DNA of 36,744 nucleotides from an uncultured Bacteroidales bacterium (GTDB lineage: Bacteria; Bacteroidota; Bacteroidia; Bacteroidales; UBA932), in contig CAJGBW010000008.1 in the NCBI GenBank assembly GCA_904501835.1, positions 1 through 36,744 of the forward strand, read 5' to 3'. The translations under genes and the position numbers were made by a program. The notes beneath the pieces are model-generated. The model had not been told where the DNA came from and searched no databases. It was given only the letters and a program-made list of their open reading frames with translations. Shown here piece after piece: positions 33,248-36,744 of this stretch; within the stretch, counting starts at the first letter, position 1; each line of letters begins with the position of its first letter.

Positions 33248-34638
33248 AATAACTCTCTTGGATCAGTAATTACTCCTGTGATAGCTGCCGCAGCGGCAGT
33301 AAGCGGGCTGGCAAGCAAAGTACGGGAACCCGGTCCCTGACGGCCTTCAAAATTACGGTTGCTGGTGGAAACGGCATATTTTCCGGCAGGAATCTTGTCG
33401 TCGTTCATCGCCAAGCAAGCGGAACAACCCGGCTGACGGATTTCAAAACCCGCTTCCTCCAAAATTTTATCCAAGCCTTCATCTTCAACCTGCTGTTTCA
33501 CTTTCCATGAGCCGGGAACAAGCCAAGCCACGACATTTTCAGCTTTCTTATGCCCTTTTACGATGGACGCAAACGCGCGGAAATCTTCGATACGACCATT
33601 GGTGCAGGCACCGAGGAAAACATAATCAATCGGCTGACCGAGCAAAGACTGACCGGCCTGGAAGCCCATATAGTTCATGGATTTCTCAAAACCGGGACGC
33701 TGCTCGGCGGGAATGCTTTCCAAAGTAGGGATGTTGGCATCAATGGCCATGCCCATACCCGGATTGGTACCATAGGTAATCATCGGTTTAACATCAGCCG
33801 CATCAAAGACAAGTTCTTTGTCAAATACGGCATCGTCGCCACTCTTGAGGGTCTTCCAATAAGCAACGGCCTTGTCCCAAGCCTCACCCACGGGAGCAAA
33901 CTCACGACCTTTCACATACTCGAAAGTCTTCTCATCGGGAGCGACGAATCCGCCACGCGCGCCCATTTCAATAGAAAGGTTGCACAAGGTCAGACGGCCT
34001 TCCATAGAAAGACTACGAACGGCAGAACCGCGATATTCGATAAAATAGCCTGTAGCACCACTGGTGGTCAATTTCATCATGAGATAAAGCGCCAAATCCT
34101 TGGCAGTCACACCTTTACCCAACTCGCCTTCCACGCGTATGCTCATAGATTTGGGCTTCTGCTGAAGGATACATTGGCTCGCCAAGACCATTTCCACCTC
34201 GCTGGTACCGATACCGAATGCAACAGCACCCATGGCACCATGGGTAGAGGTGTGCGAGTCACCACACACGATGGTCATACCGGGCAATGATAAACCCTTC
34301 TCCGGACCTACCACATGAATGATACCATTGCTGGCATCCATCATACCATAATGGGTAAGACCAAATTCTTCGGCATTGCGTTTCAGGGCGTCCACCTGGG
34401 ATTTGGAAACAGGATCTTCAATTTCCTTGTCCTGGTCGTGGGTGGGCGTATTGTGGTCCGGCATACAGAAAATCTTTTCCGGACGCAAAGGCTTGATATT
34501 ACGGGCACGAAGTCCGTCGAAAGCCTGCGGACTGGTCACCTCGTGGCAATAGAGTCGGTCGATATACAACTGGGTCGGACCGTCTTCTATCAAGGACACC
34601 ACGTGTGCGTCCCATATTTTATCGAATAGAGTATTCAT
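33244..34638 (-). CDS. leuC: 3-Isopropylmalate dehydratase, large subunit
   Basis: Aconitase-family [4Fe-4S] enzyme subunit of 464 residues, working with LeuD. The three cluster ligands are C345 (GACTNGR), C405 and C408 (GCSACLAMN). Other motifs are DHNTPTHD, GDSHTSTHGAMGAVAFGIGTSE and the substrate-binding NRNFEGRQGPGSRT near the C-terminus. Homoaconitase and 2-methylcitrate relatives are ruled out by the leu neighbours. It follows leuA after 7 bases. Confidence 0.97.
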   Translation of the reverse strand: MNTLFDKIWDAHVVSLIEDGPTQLYIDRLYCHEVTSPQAFDGLRARNIKPLRPEKIFCMPDHNTPTHDQDKEIEDPVSKSQVDALKRNAEEFGLTHYGMMDASNGIIHVVGPEKGLSLPGMTIVCGDSHTSTHGAMGAVAFGIGTSEVEMVLASQCILQQKPKSMSIRVEGELGKGVTAKDLALYLMMKLTTSGATGYFIEYRGSAVRSLSMEGRLTLCNLSIEMGARGGFVAPDEKTFEYVKGREFAPVGEAWDKAVAYWKTLKSGDDAVFDKELVFDAADVKPMITYGTNPGMGMAIDANIPTLESIPAEQRPGFEKSMNYMGFQAGQSLLGQPIDYVFLGACTNGRIEDFRAFASIVKGHKKAENVVAWLVPGSWKVKQQVEDEGLDKILEEAGFEIRQPGCSACLAMNDDKIPAGKYAVSTSNRNFEGRQGPGSRTLLASPLTAAAAAITGVITDPRELL

Positions 34639-34645
34639 CTTTTAC

Positions 34646-36142
34646 TTAAAATTTGTTGATGCAATCTATGTATGCTTCCACAGAGCCAGTTACAATATCC
34701 GTATTGGCACCGAAACCATAATAGAGTTTGCCCTCATGTTCTACCTGCAAATGCACCTTGGCAACGTCATCAGAACCTTTGGTGATATTCTGAATGGTAA
34801 ATTCCTTGATGGTCATCTTGCGTTTGATAATGGATTTCAACGCATTGATGGCAGCATCAACCGGACCGTTACCTTGGGCAGCAGCCTCAAATTTCTCACC
34901 GGCGATATCCAGTCCTACACAAGCGGTCGGACGAATACCCTTTCCGCTGGATACTTGGAGATAATCCAATTTAACATGCTCATTTCCAGCACGTTCTGCT
35001 CCGGCAAGAAGAAGGATATCATCATCGGTAATCTGTTTCTTCTTGTCGGCAAGTTTCAAGAACTCCTTGTAGATTTCATCGAGTTTGGCGGCATCGGGTT
35101 TGAGTCCCAACACTTCCAAACGATATTTCAAGGCAGCATGACCACTGCGGGCAGTCAATACGATGCTGTTGTCATCAATACCCACATCCTTGGGATCAAT
35201 GATTTCATAGGTAGAAACGTTCTTCAACACACCATCCTGATGAATACCGGATGAGTGCGCAAAAGCATTTCTTCCCACAATCGCCTTGTTGGCCTGAACG
35301 GGCATGTTCATCAAACCGGAAACCATACGGCTGGTGGAGTAGATTTTCTTGGTATTGATGTCAGAGTAAATATCCACATCGTTGTGGCTCTTGAGTATCA
35401 TAGCGATTTCCTCAAGGGCGGTATTACCCGCACGCTCGCCCACACCGTTGATGGTCACCTCGCACTGACGGGCACCATTCAAAAGACCGGACATCGTGTT
35501 GGCGGTTGCCATACCGAGGTCATTGTGGCAGTGGGTAGAGAGAATCGCGTGATCCAGACCGTCCACATGTTCGCAAAGATATTTGATTTTGGCACCATAT
35601 TCCTCAGGCAAGCAATAGCCTGTCGTATCGGGAATGTTCACCACCGTTGCACCGGCTTTGATTACGGCCTCAACCACACGGGCGAGGTATTCGTTATCGG
35701 TTCGACCGGCATCCTCGGCATAAAACTCCACGTCATCCACATAACGACGGGCATATTTTACCGCAGCGACAGCACGCTCGATGATTTCCTCACGATTGGA
35801 GTTGAACTTATATTTAATATGTGAATCCGAGGTTCCGATTCCCGTGTGGATACGTTTGTGCTTGGCATATTTCAATGCCTCGGCAGCCACATCAATATCC
35901 TTCTCAACGGCACGGGTCAGCGCACAGATGGTAGGCCAGGTAACGGCCTTGGAAATCTCTACAACTGAATTGAAATCGCCGGGACTGGAAACGGGGAAAC
36001 CCGCCTCAATCACATCTACACCCAACTCTTCGAGGGCTTTGGCCACCTGGATTTTCTCAACGGTATTGAGCTGACATCCGGGTACCTGTTCGCCATCTCG
36101 AAGGGTCGTGTCAAAAAAGTAAATTTTATTCTTATTGTCCAT
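34646..36142 (-). CDS. leuA: 2-Isopropylmalate synthase
   Basis: Condenses 2-oxoisovalerate with acetyl-CoA, the committed step of leucine synthesis. The catalytic barrel shows DTTLRDGEQVPGC, EAGFPVSSPGDF and the metal-binding STHCHNDLG plus NGVGERAGNTALEE; the allosteric regulatory domain occupies about the last 120 residues (leucine feedback). At 498 residues it is the bacterial short form. It lies 2 bases after the ilvC stop. The presence of a second, divergent paralogue 1.9 kb downstream in the same unit is unusual enough to note separately. Confidence 0.96.
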   Translation of the reverse strand: MDNKNKIYFFDTTLRDGEQVPGCQLNTVEKIQVAKALEELGVDVIEAGFPVSSPGDFNSVVEISKAVTWPTICALTRAVEKDIDVAAEALKYAKHKRIHTGIGTSDSHIKYKFNSNREEIIERAVAAVKYARRYVDDVEFYAEDAGRTDNEYLARVVEAVIKAGATVVNIPDTTGYCLPEEYGAKIKYLCEHVDGLDHAILSTHCHNDLGMATANTMSGLLNGARQCEVTINGVGERAGNTALEEIAMILKSHNDVDIYSDINTKKIYSTSRMVSGLMNMPVQANKAIVGRNAFAHSSGIHQDGVLKNVSTYEIIDPKDVGIDDNSIVLTARSGHAALKYRLEVLGLKPDAAKLDEIYKEFLKLADKKKQITDDDILLLAGAERAGNEHVKLDYLQVSSGKGIRPTACVGLDIAGEKFEAAAQGNGPVDAAINALKSIIKRKMTIKEFTIQNITKGSDDVAKVHLQVEHEGKLYYGFGANTDIVTGSVEAYIDCINKF

Positions 36143-36144
36143 TC

Positions 36145-36744
36145 TTATTTTACATTTTCAGGTCTGAGCTGACGAACAACAGCGCCGGTTCTCCACATTT
36201 CGCTCTCACGCATAGCCTTCAATTCCTCTTCCAAACCTTGACGATAATCGGGCTTGCTGTTTGCGTCAATAGAAATCTGGGCCTCGTTGCCGCTCTTCAC
36301 GCTATCATACAATTTCTGAACGACGGGTTTGATGGCATCGTGGAAGGGACCCATCCAATCCAAAGCACCACGCTGTGCAGTAGTAGAAGTGTTGGCATAC
36401 ATCCAATCCATACCTTTCTCACCAAAGAGGGGACCGAGTGACTGAGTCAATTCCTCAACGGTCTCATTGAAAGCCTCTGAAGGAGTGTGACCATTCTCAC
36501 GAAGTACCTCATACTGAGCCAAAAGAAGACCCTGGATAGCACCCATCAAAGAACCTCTCTCACCGGTAAGGTCTGAAGTAGCCTCACGCTGGAAAGTAGT
36601 CTCGAACAAATAACCGGAACCAACGCCGATACCCAAAGCCAAAGTCTTGTTCAATGCGTTACCGGAATAGTCCTGATAAATGGCGTAGGAAGAGTTGATT
36701 CCACGGCCCTCCAAGAAAAGACGACGTACAGAAGTACCAGAACC
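36145..36744 (-). CDS. ilvC: Ketol-acid reductoisomerase, C-terminal part (5' end outside the window)
   Basis: The visible 199 residues are the C-terminal, knotted alpha-helical domain of ketol-acid reductoisomerase, which isomerises and reduces acetolactate or acetohydroxybutyrate with NADPH in branched-chain synthesis. The frame is open to the window edge (codons for GSGTSVRRLF precede the internal TTG at 36712-36714, so that TTG is not a start). Recognisable are FETTFQREATSDLTGERGSL with the metal-binding D and E, LLLAQYEVL, and the SNTAQRGAL-type segment (STTAQRGALDW). It sits 2 bases before leuA. Confidence 0.95.
   Translation of the reverse strand, partial: GSGTSVRRLFLEGRGINSSYAIYQDYSGNALNKTLALGIGVGSGYLFETTFQREATSDLTGERGSLMGAIQGLLLAQYEVLRENGHTPSEAFNETVEELTQSLGPLFGEKGMDWMYANTSTTAQRGALDWMGPFHDAIKPVVQKLYDSVKSGNEAQISIDANSKPDYRQGLEEELKAMRESEMWRTGAVVRQLRPENVK

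Noticed and set aside
36712..36714. TTG as start of a 189-residue ilvC
   Set aside because: Conserved reductoisomerase residues continue upstream to the window edge, so this codon is an internal leucine.

Overview
The window looks like chromosomal DNA of a member of the Bacteroidales. This rests on AT-rich start regions without clear Shine-Dalgarno sequences, promoter elements of the TAnnTTTG type with an upstream TTTG, two large fimbrillin-related lipoproteins, a type B ribosomal protein L31, and gene families and orders familiar from gut Bacteroidales. The genus cannot be fixed from the sequence alone. I see no tRNA, rRNA, CRISPR array, insertion sequence or phage gene. Coding density is very high and no gap between genes reaches 100 bases.

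Layout. (1) From 14399 down to 1, all on the minus strand, runs glmM (cell-wall amino sugar), a divergent NamZ/DUF1343-type gene, a secreted GH36 alpha-galactosidase, glyA, a 715-residue EF-hand membrane protein starting at TTG, an unlisted 43-codon gene (6010-6141), a 1777-residue lipoprotein with a fimbrillin-like N-terminus, three GLUG-type modules and a C-terminal SGNH/DUF4886 domain, and the 5' part of dnaX, which leaves the window. Most gaps are 2-16 bases; one internal promoter candidate lies before the galactosidase. (2) On the plus strand, 14474-15169, are a small DUF486 membrane protein and rpmE2 (L31), with promoters and a strong terminator. (3) A DUF4906-type lipoprotein (15234-18146, minus) has its own promoter just downstream of the next unit's terminator. 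(4) From 36744 down to 18240, minus strand, 16 genes (ilvC partial, leuA, leuC, leuD, a second leuA-like gene, leuB, ilvE, nitrilase/omega-amidase, iorA, iorB, a class I aminotransferase, paaK, an ACT protein, metY, metX, lysC, with lysA last as the 17th) follow each other with gaps of at most 24 bases and many 1-4 base overlaps, ending in a 15-bp inverted-repeat terminator.

Together, unit 4 looks like a single amino-acid supply unit: branched-chain synthesis (ilv/leu), an arylacetate-to-aromatic-amino-acid module (paaK, ior, aminotransferase) that could run in either direction, methionine synthesis by direct sulfhydrylation (metX, metY) and entry into the aspartate family and lysine (lysC, lysA). 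Unit 1 mixes envelope and surface functions with housekeeping genes. The parts most worth a second look are the small ORF plus giant lipoprotein pair, the fused amino-acid superoperon with its ferredoxin-less IorA, the second LeuA paralogue, and the divergent cytoplasmic NamZ-like protein.
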